Made by a program: the position numbers and the translations under genes
Shown here: piece by piece, positions 53,127-63,586 of the stretch
How positions within the stretch are numbered: the first letter of the stretch is position 1
How the letters are laid out: the number at the start of each line of letters is the position of its first letter
DNA from: Actinoalloteichus_B caeruleus
GTDB lineage: Bacteria > Actinomycetota > Actinomycetes > Mycobacteriales > Pseudonocardiaceae
NCBI RefSeq assembly: GCF_000718005.1
Contig: NZ_JODV01000013.1
Length of the DNA: 64,000 nt
Reading direction: 5' to 3' (one strand)
The notes under the pieces: generated by a model
Told to the model about the DNA's origin: nothing
Seen by the model: only the letters and a program-made list of their open reading frames with translations
The model's database searches: none

Positions 53127-53897
53127 TCACCCGTCGTGGGTCAGGCCCCGGCGCACCAGCTCGAAGCAGAGCACCGCCGCGGCGCTCGCCACGTTGAGCG
53201 ACTCGACGCCGCCGCCGAGCGGGATGCGGGTCCACCTGGTCACCTGGCGGTGCACGTCGACCGAGATCCCCTCCGTCTCGCCACCGAGCACGAAGGCCAC
53301 CCGCTCGTCGGGGAGGGTCAGGTCGAACAGGGACCGGTGGGCGCTCGCCTGCATGCCCACGACCTGGTAGCCCTCGGCCGCCAGCTCCTCGACGGCACCG
53401 GCCGCGGTGGCGCACCGGAGCACCGGGGCGTGGAACGCGACGCCAGCCGATGCCTTCACCACCATCGGGTCGATCGCCGCCACGCCCCGCCGGGGCACCA
53501 CGATGCCCTCCACGCCCGCCGCGGTCGCGGTGCGCAGGATCATGCCGACGTTGGCCGGTGTGGTGATGCCGTCCAACACCAGCACCGTCCTCGGCGCCGG
53601 GCCCTCCGAGAGCGCCAGGGACAGCGGACGCATCCGGCGCGCGACGACGTCCGCGAGAACCCCCTGGTCGTGGCGGCCGTTCCCGGCGAGCACCTTCACC
53701 CGTTGCGCGGTGGCGCGCTGCACGGTCACCCCACGACGCTTGGCCGCCCGCAGGATCTCACCGGCGGAGTCGCCGCTCGCGTTGGTCGCCAGCACGACCT
53801 TGTCCACGGTGAGCTCGGGGTCCGCCAACGCCTCCAGCACCGGCTTGCGGCCGTACACCGTGACGAAGCGGTCCTTCGGGGAGATGGGGGTCTGCAT
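53127..53897 (-). CDS. TrmH/SpoU-family RNA 2'-O-methyltransferase
   Basis: The 256-aa protein has an N-terminal substrate-binding domain (VYGRKPVLEAL, ASGDSAGEILRAAKRRG) and the knotted SPOUT domain with TTPANVGMILRTATAAGVEG (motif 1), FVLGGETEGIS (motif 2) and LNVASAAAVLCFEL (motif 3), which form the S-adenosylmethionine site. Members methylate rRNA or tRNA riboses; the exact nucleotide cannot be told. The ATG at 53897 begins QTPISPKDRF just before the binding domain; the frame from 54173 overlaps the divergent WS/DGAT gene. Confidence 0.9.
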   Translation of the reverse strand: MQTPISPKDRFVTVYGRKPVLEALADPELTVDKVVLATNASGDSAGEILRAAKRRGVTVQRATAQRVKVLAGNGRHDQGVLADVVARRMRPLSLALSEGPAPRTVLVLDGITTPANVGMILRTATAAGVEGIVVPRRGVAAIDPMVVKASAGVAFHAPVLRCATAAGAVEELAAEGYQVVGMQASAHRSLFDLTLPDERVAFVLGGETEGISVDVHRQVTRWTRIPLGGGVESLNVASAAAVLCFELVRRGLTHDG

Positions 53898-54064
53898 GGC
53901 GTCAGCATCGCAAGCCCCCGGCACCGGGGGAGGAGCAGGCCCACCGGGAGCCGCGTCCCGGCCGATCGCCAGGGCGGACGGGGCCACCCGGGCGGCTCGT
54001 CCGGCGGCGGGCCGGAGACCCGGAGGGACCGTCGCGCCACCGGCCGCTGTGCCAGGATCGAGGC

Positions 54065-55537
54065 ATGCCCGATCGTCTCTCGGCCCTGGACGCGTCCTTC
54101 CTGTACCTGGACGACGCCACCACTCCGATGCACGTGGGCACGGTGCTGCTGCTCCAGCTGCCGCGCCGGTCATCCCGCTCCGCCGGGGCGGGGGAGGCGG
54201 CGACGCCCTCGGCCGAGTACGACTGGTTGGTCTCCCTGATCGAGCAGCGGCTCGCGTTGGTGCCCCGGTACCGGCAGAAGGTGGTGGCGGTCCCCGGCAG
54301 GTTGGCCAGGCCGGTGTGGGTCGACGACCCGGACTTCGACATCGGGTACCACGTCCGGCGGTCCGCCCTGCCCAGACCCGGCAGTGAGGAGCAGCTGAAC
54401 GAGCTCGTGGCGAGGCTGATGTCCCGGCCGCTGGACCACTCGCGGCCGCTGTGGGAGATCTACCTGGTGGAGGGGCTGAGCCGCAACCGGGTCGCGGTCA
54501 TCACCAAGACGCACAACGCGGTCGTCGACGGGGTCGCCGGGGTGGACATCGGCCAGGTCCTCCTCCGGTCGAGCCGTCGTCCTCCCCAGGAGGACCCGGA
54601 GCTGTGGATGCCGGAGCCGCAACCCTCGGGTTCCCAACTGGTCCTCGACGCGGCGTGGGAGGCGGTCCGGCAGCCGGGTGAGGCGGTGGAGAACGCCCGC
54701 CTGGCCGCGCTCGACCTCGCCGCCACGGCGCGGAAGCTGGTGGGCGCGGTCACCGGTGTCGCCTCCGCGTTGCGGACGGCGGTGCGGCCCCCGCCGGCGG
54801 GACCGCTCAACGTCGCGATCTCCAGCCAGCGCCGGTACGCCGTCGCGCGTACCTCGTTGACCGACTACCGCAGCGTGCGGCAGCGGCACGGTGGCACCGT
54901 CAACGACGTGGTGCTCGCAGTGGTGGCCGGCGCGCTCCGCAACTGGTTGCTGTCGAGGGGGGAGGCGGTCTCCGCGTCGACGACGGTGCGGGCGATGGTG
55001 CCGCTCTCGGTTCGGACGGTGGCAGCGGAGGCGTCCGGGCGGGTGACCGAGGGGGCGTGGCACCAGGACCCGGGGGCGGGACAGGTGTCCGCCTACCTGG
55101 TGAACCTGCCCGTCGGTGAGAGCAGCCCGCTGGTGCGGCTGCACCAGGTCAGCCACGAGATGCGGGCCCACCAGGAGTCGGGGCAGTCGGTCGCGGCGAA
55201 CGCGCTGGTCCGGTTGTCGGGGTTCGCCCCGCCGACGCTGCACGCGCTCGGGGCCCGGGCGGCGAACTCCTTCTCCCAACGCCTGTTCAACGTCATGGTG
55301 ACGAACGTCCCGGGGCCCCAGGTGCCGCTGTACGCGGGAGGGGCGAGAATGCGGGAGATGTTCCCCGTGGTGCCGCTCGCGAAGAACCAGGCGCTGTCGG
55401 TGGGAGTGACGTCCTACGATGGCGGTGTCTACTACGGTCTCAACGGCGACCGGGACGCCATGTTCGACGTGGATGTGCTGGCTGGGATGATCAACGAGTC
55501 GGTCGAGGAACTGGTCGGGACGGTGGGTGCTGCGTGA
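54065..55537 (+). CDS. WS/DGAT family O-acyltransferase with altered catalytic motif
   Basis: Wax ester synthase/diacylglycerol acyltransferases make storage lipids from acyl-CoA. The 490-aa product starts LSALDASFLYLDDATTPMHVG and has PLWEIYLVEGL, RTSLTDYRSVRQRHGGTVNDVVLAV and the C-terminal VTNVPGPQVPLYAGG motif, so the fold is complete. The active-site HHxxxDG reads His150-Asn151-AVV-Asp155-Gly156: the second His, the general base in characterised members, is Asn. Activity is doubtful. It corresponds in position to the mycobacterial tgs3 (Rv3233c/Rv3234c) locus. The next gene overlaps the stop (GTGA). Confidence 0.88.
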   Translation: MPDRLSALDASFLYLDDATTPMHVGTVLLLQLPRRSSRSAGAGEAATPSAEYDWLVSLIEQRLALVPRYRQKVVAVPGRLARPVWVDDPDFDIGYHVRRSALPRPGSEEQLNELVARLMSRPLDHSRPLWEIYLVEGLSRNRVAVITKTHNAVVDGVAGVDIGQVLLRSSRRPPQEDPELWMPEPQPSGSQLVLDAAWEAVRQPGEAVENARLAALDLAATARKLVGAVTGVASALRTAVRPPPAGPLNVAISSQRRYAVARTSLTDYRSVRQRHGGTVNDVVLAVVAGALRNWLLSRGEAVSASTTVRAMVPLSVRTVAAEASGRVTEGAWHQDPGAGQVSAYLVNLPVGESSPLVRLHQVSHEMRAHQESGQSVAANALVRLSGFAPPTLHALGARAANSFSQRLFNVMVTNVPGPQVPLYAGGARMREMFPVVPLAKNQALSVGVTSYDGGVYYGLNGDRDAMFDVDVLAGMINESVEELVGTVGAA

Positions 55538-56043
55538 GGGTCTACGTTCCGGTCACGGTGACGATGTTGCGGAGCCTGGTCGACACCGGTGAGCTACGGG
55601 CGATCAGCGGGACGGCGTTCGCTCTGACCCCGATGCTCCGGGAGTCCTACGCCTCGGGTTCCACGGACGAACTCGAGTACGCCGCGATGCTGGAGGCGGC
55701 CCGCGCCTCGCTGCGGTTGCTCGCGGCGGAGTGGGCCGAGGACCAGAAGACCCCGGCTCGTCGCGGGGTGGTGGCGGCTGACGTCGAGGACGTCCGGCTG
55801 CGGCCGGACCTGGACGCCGCGGTCGTCCGACTGGCCGGGCCGGTGACCTCCGCCGAGGTGGCCGCCGTGCACCTCGACGACCCCGCCGCCGAGGACGCGG
55901 TGCGCACCGCCGCCGAGGTGGTCGACGCCGCCGACCTGGGTGACGACGACGCGGAGTTCCAGATCGGCGAGGCGGAGGACCACGAACTCGCCTGGTACGC
56001 CCCGCAGGAGCTGCCCTTCCTGCTGGAGCTGATGGAGCCCTGA
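55534..56043 (+). CDS. DUF6912 family protein
   Basis: The 169-aa protein matches DUF6912: MRVYVPVTVTMLRSLVDTGE, AFALTPMLRESYASGSTDE, LEYAAMLEAARASLRLLAAE, and a C-terminal EDHELAWYAPQELPFLLELM. It is small, acidic and without membrane segments. No function has been assigned. The GTG start at 55534 shares GTGA with the WS/DGAT stop, so the products are coupled in translation. Confidence 0.82.
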   Translation: MRVYVPVTVTMLRSLVDTGELRAISGTAFALTPMLRESYASGSTDELEYAAMLEAARASLRLLAAEWAEDQKTPARRGVVAADVEDVRLRPDLDAAVVRLAGPVTSAEVAAVHLDDPAAEDAVRTAAEVVDAADLGDDDAEFQIGEAEDHELAWYAPQELPFLLELMEP

Positions 56044-56361
56044 GGCAGGGCGGTTCACCCGCCGCCGCCAGGGGCGCCGGCGTCCCGCGCGCGTCCTCCG
56101 TCCGTCACCCGCCCCCCGCCTCCTGGCGCCGTCGAGGGGCGGCTCCCGGCATGCCGCGCCGGGTTCACCACGTCGTTCACGGAGCCGTCGGTCGCTCCGC
56201 TGACGTCCTCCGCACCCCGACGTGCCGTCGCCGGACCGACGGTCACGAGGCGGTCTCCGTGCCACCATGGAGGCAGGGATCGAGCAGAACCGGCCGGCGG
56301 CCGGGACAGCGCCCGCGCCCCAGCAGCCGGTGCGCCACCAGGCGAGGAGGCGAGTCACCCG
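56044..56361. other. 318-bp upstream region of pruA
   Basis: No gene is seen. A GAGGAGG site near 56344-56350 serves pruA. Short GC-rich dyads occur but nothing stands out as an operator. Confidence 0.5.
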
Positions 56362-57990
<1,629 letters not shown>

Positions 57991-58113
57991 GCCCGTCCGC
58001 CCCACCGTCGAGTGACGGGAGGGGGCGTCCCCCCGGGTGGAGACCTAGCCTGGGACGGCCAGCGGGATCGTTGGTGGCCGGCCCCAGCGCTGGTGAGGAC
58101 CCTGGAGGACGCC

Positions 58114-58893
58114 GTGAGCCGGATCGCCCGGGTGGTCGGACCAGCCCTGCTCGTCCTGGCGGTCGCCGCGTGCGCCGGCCGGTCCGAACCGGGTCGACAC
58201 CACTCGCTGTCGGAGCTCGTCGAAGCGACGGTGGCCGCCGTCGAGGAGGCCGGCAGCGCGCGGGTGGGCGTCACGGTCGGCCGCAGCGCGGATGTGCCGC
58301 CGCTGAGCGGCGACTGCCTGGTGGTCTACGCGGATCGGGAACCCGGGGTCGACTGCTTCGTCCTGGGGGGTACCGAGACAGGAAGCAGCCAGGACCGGTT
58401 CCTCGCCGTCGGGGACGGGGTGTTCGTCGAGACGGCGGAGATCGCCAGGGATCCGCACCGCCCACCCTGGCTGGCGCTCGGCCCTGGCGGGCAGTACGAG
58501 GGCCTGGCGACCACCGCCGAGCTGGTGCGGCGCGCGGTCTCGCCCGTCGGTGTGCTGCCACCCGGTGGTGACCTCGTGGCGGTGGTGGCGGAGGACGGCG
58601 ACGACCCCGTGCTGCGGTACACGGTGGAGGTCGACCCGGCCTCGGCGGTGGCGGCCGCGCGCGACGAGGCGGACCGCGCCCACTACCGGGCGCTGACCGA
58701 TCACGGGGTGCCCCGCGTCGTCGTCGACCTCTGGGTGGACGTCGAGGGCCTGCCGACCAGAGCCGAGGTCCGCGCCGTCACGGCTGACGGCGCCGAGCAC
58801 GTGACCGAGGCGGTCTTCTCCCGGTGGGGGGAGGAGCGGGTGGCCCTCGAGCCACCGCCGGCGAGCGAGGTGGCGGAGGCTCGACGAGGGTGA
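58114..58893 (+). CDS. predicted lipoprotein of the LppX/LprAFG-like type
   Basis: The 259-aa product begins SRIARVVGPALLVLAVAAC: a signal peptide with a lipobox ending in Cys at residue 20. The rest resembles the actinobacterial LppX_LprAFG/LolA-like fold: ELVEATVAAVEEAGSARVGV, a GDCLVVY strand, LVRRAVSPVGVLPPGG, and YTVEVDPASAVAAARDEADR, with VDLWVDVEGLPTRAEV near the end. Such lipoproteins carry or sense lipids at the outer membrane face. The GTG at 58114 is chosen because GGAGG lies 5 nt before it. It faces a second lipoprotein gene across a strong terminator. Confidence 0.78.
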   Translation: MSRIARVVGPALLVLAVAACAGRSEPGRHHSLSELVEATVAAVEEAGSARVGVTVGRSADVPPLSGDCLVVYADREPGVDCFVLGGTETGSSQDRFLAVGDGVFVETAEIARDPHRPPWLALGPGGQYEGLATTAELVRRAVSPVGVLPPGGDLVAVVAEDGDDPVLRYTVEVDPASAVAAARDEADRAHYRALTDHGVPRVVVDLWVDVEGLPTRAEVRAVTADGAEHVTEAVFSRWGEERVALEPPPASEVAEARRG

Positions 58894-58939
58894 GGGCCGC
58901 CCGAGGCCCGAGGCGGGATCGGGAGCGGGTGGGAACGGT

Positions 58940-58974
58940 CGAACGCCCGGCCGGATGATCCGGCCGGGCGTTCG
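58940..58974. terminator. strong bidirectional terminator between two lipoprotein genes
   Basis: A perfect 16-bp stem (58940-58955 with 58959-58974) with a 3-nt TGA loop, about 46 bp after the first stop and 64 bp after the second. It serves two convergent genes. It is the longest clean stem noted in the window. Confidence 0.85.
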
Positions 58975-59038
58975 GCATGTGGTCGCGGCGGCGGAACCGC
59001 CGTCCCGGGGCGCGAGACGCGGTCTCCCGGTTCCGGCG

Positions 59039-59917
59039 TCAGCCGGTCGGGGCGCCGGAGGGCACCTCCAGGTCGTTCGCGCTCACCGTCTCCTCCTCGG
59101 CCGGGACGGTGATGTCCACCGGCTCGCCCCAACCCGAGTAGGTGACGATCGTGGTGGTCGCCTGGTCCTCGGCGCCGGGGATCTCCTGGTCGAGGACGAC
59201 CTGGACCGGCAGGTCGGCGTCGTTCAGCCAGATCTGCTGCTCGATGGTGTCGACACCCTGCTGCGCGAGCATCTGCATGGCCTGCGCCTGCATCTCGTCC
59301 TGCACGAGCTCGCCGGCCCTGGCCACGTCGAGGCTGACGGTGTAGCGGGTGGCCTGCTGGCCGTTGACCTCCTCCTCCGCGCTGTCCACGATGGAAAGGG
59401 CGTCCTCGGCCTCCTGCAACATCGCCATCGGGTTGCCCGAGGCCGCCGCCTGCTGGCCGAGCATCTGGAACATCGCCCCGGCGCCCGCGGCCTCCTCGTT
59501 CGGGTCGATCTTCAACCAGCTCTTGCCGGGCTCGAACTCCTGCCCCAGGTTGAGGTACATGATCTGGCCCACCTGCACGGACCGCACGGGGCTGGGGGAG
59601 TCGGGGACGTCCATGCTCGTGGAGCTGTCGACGGCTCCGCCGTCCTGGTACTCCATGACCCCCTCGCCGCTGATGCTCGCGCCGGCGGCCTCGCCCTCGT
59701 AGGAGAGGGTGACGGTTCCCTCGGCCATCATGGCCTCGTTCATCCGGGTCATGAGTTCCCCGGCGTCGCCGTGCTCACCGGAGCCCTCGGCGTCGCCGCC
59801 CTCCGCCTCCTGGGACGAGCCGGGAGTGGTGTCCTCCGCGGTGTCCTCCGCGTTCCCGCAACCTGCGGCCACCCCGGCCAGGGCGACGGCGAAGGCGGCG
59901 ATCGTCGTCTTGCGCAC
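59039..59917 (-). CDS. predicted lipoprotein, LppX_LprAFG-like
   Basis: The 292-aa protein has a signal peptide with lipobox AAGC (VRKTTIAAFAVALAGVAAGC). A Glu/Gly/Ser-rich segment (21-50) follows, then a LolA/LppX-type beta domain: GTVTLSYEGEAAGASISGEG, GQIMYLNLGQEFEPGKSWLK, TRYTVSLDVARAGELV, WLNDADLPVQVVLDQE, and TTTIVTYSGWGEPVDITVP. This fold binds hydrophobic ligands. It is the second such gene at this locus, and the pair could be a diverged duplication. The GTG at 59917 is preferred over 59995 because it starts directly at the signal peptide. Confidence 0.85.
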   Translation of the reverse strand: MRKTTIAAFAVALAGVAAGCGNAEDTAEDTTPGSSQEAEGGDAEGSGEHGDAGELMTRMNEAMMAEGTVTLSYEGEAAGASISGEGVMEYQDGGAVDSSTSMDVPDSPSPVRSVQVGQIMYLNLGQEFEPGKSWLKIDPNEEAAGAGAMFQMLGQQAAASGNPMAMLQEAEDALSIVDSAEEEVNGQQATRYTVSLDVARAGELVQDEMQAQAMQMLAQQGVDTIEQQIWLNDADLPVQVVLDQEIPGAEDQATTTIVTYSGWGEPVDITVPAEEETVSANDLEVPSGAPTG

Positions 59918-60092
59918 TGAGAATCTCTTCCTCTCACTCCACCCGAGTGCTCTTCGTCGCCCGAGTCTTCCGAGATGGACGTACCGCGAGGGCAACGGGT
60001 TCCCACCGTCACACGATTACGTTGGTGGTTTTCCCACTTGGGTGAAGATCCAAACATGTTTCATCACGCGGAGTACGTGCGTCGGCCGCAAC

Positions 60093-61106
60093 TCACCCTT
60101 CCGTGTCCTGGCCAGCGCGGGAGAGCAGCAATCGGCGGAGTGAGTCGAGCCTGCCCTGGGAGCCGTCCCCCTCCTCGACGTGCCGGTCGAGGTGGCAGCC
60201 GGGGTCCTCGGGGGCGCCGAGGTGGCCGCAGTGCGGGGGGCACTCCTCCGCCGCCTCGGCCAGGCCGGGGAACGCCGAGACGACGTCGTCCGCGCTGATG
60301 TGGGCGAGACCGAAGGACCTGATCCCGGGGGTGTCGACGACCCAGCCGCCGCCTTCGAGCGGCAGCGCCACCGCCGAGGTCGAGGTGTGCCGCCCCTTCC
60401 CCACCGAGCTGACCTCGCCCGTCGCCCGGCGGGCGCTGGGCACCAGGTGGTTCACCAGTGTCGACTTCCCCACCCCGGAGTGCCCCACCAGGGCGGAGAC
60501 CCGGCCGGCCAGCCTCGACCGCAGCTCCGCCGGCTCGGTGTCGTGGCGGGTGACCACGACGGGCAGGTCGAGGCCCTCGTAGCCGGACAGGATGGAGTCC
60601 GGGGAGGCAAGGTCCGACTTGGTCAGGCACAGCACCGGTTCGAGCCCGCCCGCGTAGGCGGCGACGAGGCAACGGTCGATGAACCCGAGCCGGGGCGGTG
60701 GGTCGGCGAGGGCGGTGACGATGACGAGCTGGTGCGCGTTGGCCACCACGATCCGTTCGTAGGGATCGGTGTCGTCCGCGGTCCGCCGCAGCACGCTTTC
60801 CCGGTCGGAGACCCGGACGATCCTGGCCAGCGTGTCGGCGGCTCCGCTGGTGTCGCCGACCAGGCTGACGCGGTCCCCCACCACCACCGGCGTGCGTCCC
60901 AGTTCCCTGGCGCGCATCGCCGTGACGAGCTGGTCCGGATCAGCGTCCAGCGCGCAGGTCCACCGGCCCCGGTCCACACCGACGACCAGCGCCGCCACCG
61001 CGTCGGCGTGGTCGGGCCGCCGCTTGCTGCGCGGCCGCGACCCGCGCCGGTTCGGACGTACCCGGACGTCGGACTCGTCGAGCTCCCGCCAGCTGCGGCG
61101 GCTCAC
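60093..61106 (-). CDS. rsgA: ribosome small-subunit GTPase RsgA
   Basis: RsgA is a circularly permuted GTPase that checks maturation of the 30S subunit. The 337-aa protein has an OB-like N-terminal domain (DRVSLVGDTSGAADTLARIV), permuted motifs in the order G4 (LTKSD), G1 (VGHSGVGKSTLVN) and G3 (DTPGIRSFG), and a C-terminal zinc site with CPPHCGHLGAPEDPGCHLD. The start GTG at 61106 shares GTGA with the aroA stop, so the two are coupled. A basic extension (PNRRGSRPRSKRRPDH) follows the start. Orthologue of Rv3228 beside Rv3227. Confidence 0.94.
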   Translation of the reverse strand: MSRRSWRELDESDVRVRPNRRGSRPRSKRRPDHADAVAALVVGVDRGRWTCALDADPDQLVTAMRARELGRTPVVVGDRVSLVGDTSGAADTLARIVRVSDRESVLRRTADDTDPYERIVVANAHQLVIVTALADPPPRLGFIDRCLVAAYAGGLEPVLCLTKSDLASPDSILSGYEGLDLPVVVTRHDTEPAELRSRLAGRVSALVGHSGVGKSTLVNHLVPSARRATGEVSSVGKGRHTSTSAVALPLEGGGWVVDTPGIRSFGLAHISADDVVSAFPGLAEAAEECPPHCGHLGAPEDPGCHLDRHVEEGDGSQGRLDSLRRLLLSRAGQDTEG

Positions 61107-62410
61107 CCGACCACACCCTCCGTCCGCTCGGCGTCGGAGACGCCGGCTCCCCCGCCGAGCATGGCCGCCCACATGCCGGGGAAGTCGGGGATCGTCTTGC
61201 TCGTCGTGCCGATGTCCTCCACGGAGACCCCGGGCACCCGGAGGCCGATCACGGCGCCCGCGGTGGCCATGCGGTGGTCGGCGTAGGAGCGCCACCGCCC
61301 GCCGTGCAGGGGCGCCGGTTCGATCACCAACCCGTCCTCGGTCTCCCTGGCGCGCCCCCCGAGCCCGTTGATCTCGCTCACCAGCGCGGCGAGCCGGTCG
61401 GTCTCGTGGCCTCGGAGGTGCGCGACTCCCCGGATCCGGGAAGGGGTGTCCGCCAGGGCCGCCACGGCCGCGACGGTCGGGGTCAGTTCCCCGACCTCGT
61501 GCAGGTCGGCGTCGATGCCGACGAGGCGGTCCGGTCCGGTCACCGTGACTCCCCGGTCGTCCAGGACGACCTCGGCGCCCATCTCGGCCAACAGCCCCCG
61601 GAACACGTCACCCGGCTGGTGGGTCGCGGACGGCCAGTGGGCGACGGTCACGCGGCCACCGGTGACCGCGCCGGCGGCGAGGAACGGGGTGGCGTTGGAG
61701 AGGTCGGGTTCGATCTCCCACGTCCGCGCCCCGATCGGACCGGGCTCCACCCGCCACACGTCCGGCGTCCCGTCGTCCACGGTCACGCCAGCCTCGCGCA
61801 GCGCGGCCACGGTCATCACGACGTGGGGCATCGACGGCACCGGGGGGCCCGCGTGGCGGATCGTGACCCCGCGGTCGTAGCGGGCACCGGCGAGGAGCAG
61901 TCCCGAGACGAACTGGGAGGAGGCGGAGGCGTCGATGGTGACCTCACCGCCCGGCAGGTGACCGGTGGCGTTCAGGGTGAAGGGCAACCGGTCGCCCGCC
62001 ACCTCGGCGCCGAGGTCGCGCAGCGCCGTCAGCACGGTCGTCATCGGGCGGACCCGGGCCCCCGGGTCGCCGTCGAAGTGGACGGGACCGTCGGCGAGGA
62101 CCGCGGCAGCGGGGACGAAGCGCATCACCGTCCCCGCGAGGCCGCAGTCGATGCGCGCGCCTCCCCGCAGCGGACCCCCGGTGACCTCCCAGTCCCCGTC
62201 GTCGAGGTCGCGCACACCGATGCCCAGCGACCGCAACGCGTCCGCCATCAGGGTGGTGTCCCGGCTCCGCAGCGGGTTCCGCAGCACCGAGACCCCCTCC
62301 GCGAGGGCGGCCAGCAGCAGTGCGCGGTTGGTCAACGACTTCGAGCCGGGAACCGAGACGGTCGCACCGACGGGTCCTGCCGCGCTCGGCGCGGGCCACA
62401 GTTCTGCCAT
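61103..62410 (-). CDS. aroA: 3-phosphoshikimate 1-carboxyvinyltransferase (EPSP synthase)
   Basis: AroA joins phosphoenolpyruvate to shikimate-3-phosphate on the way to aromatic amino acids. The 435-aa protein has VSVPGSKSLTNRALLLAALA, LRSRDTTLMADAL, CGLAGTVMRFVPAAAV, SASSQFVSGLLLAG, SYADHRMATAGAVIGLRVPG and a final TSKTIPDFPGMW. The active-site residues look complete. The ATG at 62410 fits; the frame continues upstream to 62647 without support. It is the leading gene of an aroA-rsgA operon and is divergent from the SRAP genes. Confidence 0.95.
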   Translation of the reverse strand: MAELWPAPSAAGPVGATVSVPGSKSLTNRALLLAALAEGVSVLRNPLRSRDTTLMADALRSLGIGVRDLDDGDWEVTGGPLRGGARIDCGLAGTVMRFVPAAAVLADGPVHFDGDPGARVRPMTTVLTALRDLGAEVAGDRLPFTLNATGHLPGGEVTIDASASSQFVSGLLLAGARYDRGVTIRHAGPPVPSMPHVVMTVAALREAGVTVDDGTPDVWRVEPGPIGARTWEIEPDLSNATPFLAAGAVTGGRVTVAHWPSATHQPGDVFRGLLAEMGAEVVLDDRGVTVTGPDRLVGIDADLHEVGELTPTVAAVAALADTPSRIRGVAHLRGHETDRLAALVSEINGLGGRARETEDGLVIEPAPLHGGRWRSYADHRMATAGAVIGLRVPGVSVEDIGTTSKTIPDFPGMWAAMLGGGAGVSDAERTEGVVG

Positions 62411-62730
62411 GACCCGATAATCCCGCACCACCCCTTCCCCGACCTCGACCGGCACCGGTGAGGCCTCGCCGGGCGGAGTTCCGCCGGACCGGTGCCCGGG
62501 CAGGGGAGGGGACGTCACCGGAAGGGGGTGAGCTGACCTGGAGGTGGAGGCACCCGCCTTCACTCGTTCAGGGAAGCCTCCGTCACGCAGTGCCATGAAG
62601 TTGCGACACGAACCGCCATTGACCCTGGTCATTGGCCCTGCGAGCACGAGAGCCCTGCGTACCGTTGGACGCGGAGGGGGTGCTTCGACGTCGTTCCGAC
62701 CCGTGGTGGGAACGACGAAAGGGGAACAGC
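62411..62730. other. 320-bp divergent promoter region of aroA and the first SRAP gene
   Basis: No gene. TGACC-CT-GGTCA forms a short inverted repeat near 62620-62632. GAAAGGGGAA at 62717-62726 is the SRAP ribosome site. No LexA-type box was seen. Confidence 0.5.
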
Positions 62731-63507
62731 GTGTGCGGAAGGTATGCCTCGACGCGGAAGCCGGCCCAGTTGGCGCGGGAGTTCGACGCGGTGGACGTCA
62801 CCGGGGGCGACGCGCCCGGTCCCGACTACAACATCCAACCGACCCACCCGGTGTTAGTCATCACCGGAGATCACCCGAACGAGTGGAATCGGTCGGTGGG
62901 GGGCCACCGGGCGGGACGCATCGTCCGGGTGATGACGTGGGGGCTGGTGCCACGCTGGGCGAAGGACCCGGCCATCGGTTCCAGGATGTTCGCCGCGCGT
63001 GTCGAGACGGTGGCGGACAAGCCGGCGTTCCGCGACGCCGCCGCCGCCCGCCGCTGCCTGCTCCCGGCCGACGGCTGGTACGAGTGGGTGCGGGGGCCGG
63101 GCCGGAAGTACCCCTTCTACTCCACGCGTTATGACGGGTCGGCGCTGGCGATCGCGGGCATCTGGTCCTCGTGGAGCGATCCGGAGCCGGGATCCACCCG
63201 CCGACTGGACACCTGCGCGGTGCTGACCACACCCGCGGTCGGACCCCTCGCCGCCATCGGCGAGCGGATGCCCCTGCTGCTGCCACCCTCGGCCTGGGAT
63301 CGGTGGCTGGACACGACCGCTGACGTGGACACCGTCTCCGACCTGATGGTCCCCCCGCCGGCGGCGGAGCTGACCGCCATCGAGGTGCGGCCGGTGTCCC
63401 GCGAGGTCAACCGAGCCCAACACCACGGCCCCCGGCTCACCAGGCGCTTCGACTGGACCAGCGTGACCCCCGACTTGGACACCTCGGCACTCCTTCGGCA
63501 AGGATGA
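62731..63507 (+). CDS. SRAP (HMCES/YedK) family protein with altered active site
   Basis: SRAP proteins crosslink to abasic sites in single-stranded DNA through Cys2. The 258-aa product starts GTG at 62731, which puts Cys at position 2 (MCGRYAST) after removal of Met. PDYNIQPTHP, RVMTWGLVPRWAKD and RRCLLPADGWYEWV are family motifs, and Glu118 is the catalytic-loop acid. Two usual residues are absent: Ala88 replaces the Asn of INAR (sequence MFAARVET) and Gly177 replaces the His of IHDRMP (sequence AIGERMP). The neighbouring second SRAP gene keeps the Asn. Crosslink chemistry, or its reversal, may differ. RBS GAAAGGGGAA. Confidence 0.88.
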   Translation: MCGRYASTRKPAQLAREFDAVDVTGGDAPGPDYNIQPTHPVLVITGDHPNEWNRSVGGHRAGRIVRVMTWGLVPRWAKDPAIGSRMFAARVETVADKPAFRDAAAARRCLLPADGWYEWVRGPGRKYPFYSTRYDGSALAIAGIWSSWSDPEPGSTRRLDTCAVLTTPAVGPLAAIGERMPLLLPPSAWDRWLDTTADVDTVSDLMVPPPAAELTAIEVRPVSREVNRAQHHGPRLTRRFDWTSVTPDLDTSALLRQG

Positions 63508-63586
63508 TCCCCGGACCCACCGGCGACACCGGGGCGGCGCGGCCCCTCCCGTCGCCGGGACAGCGACGCGGGGAGACGAATCGCCG

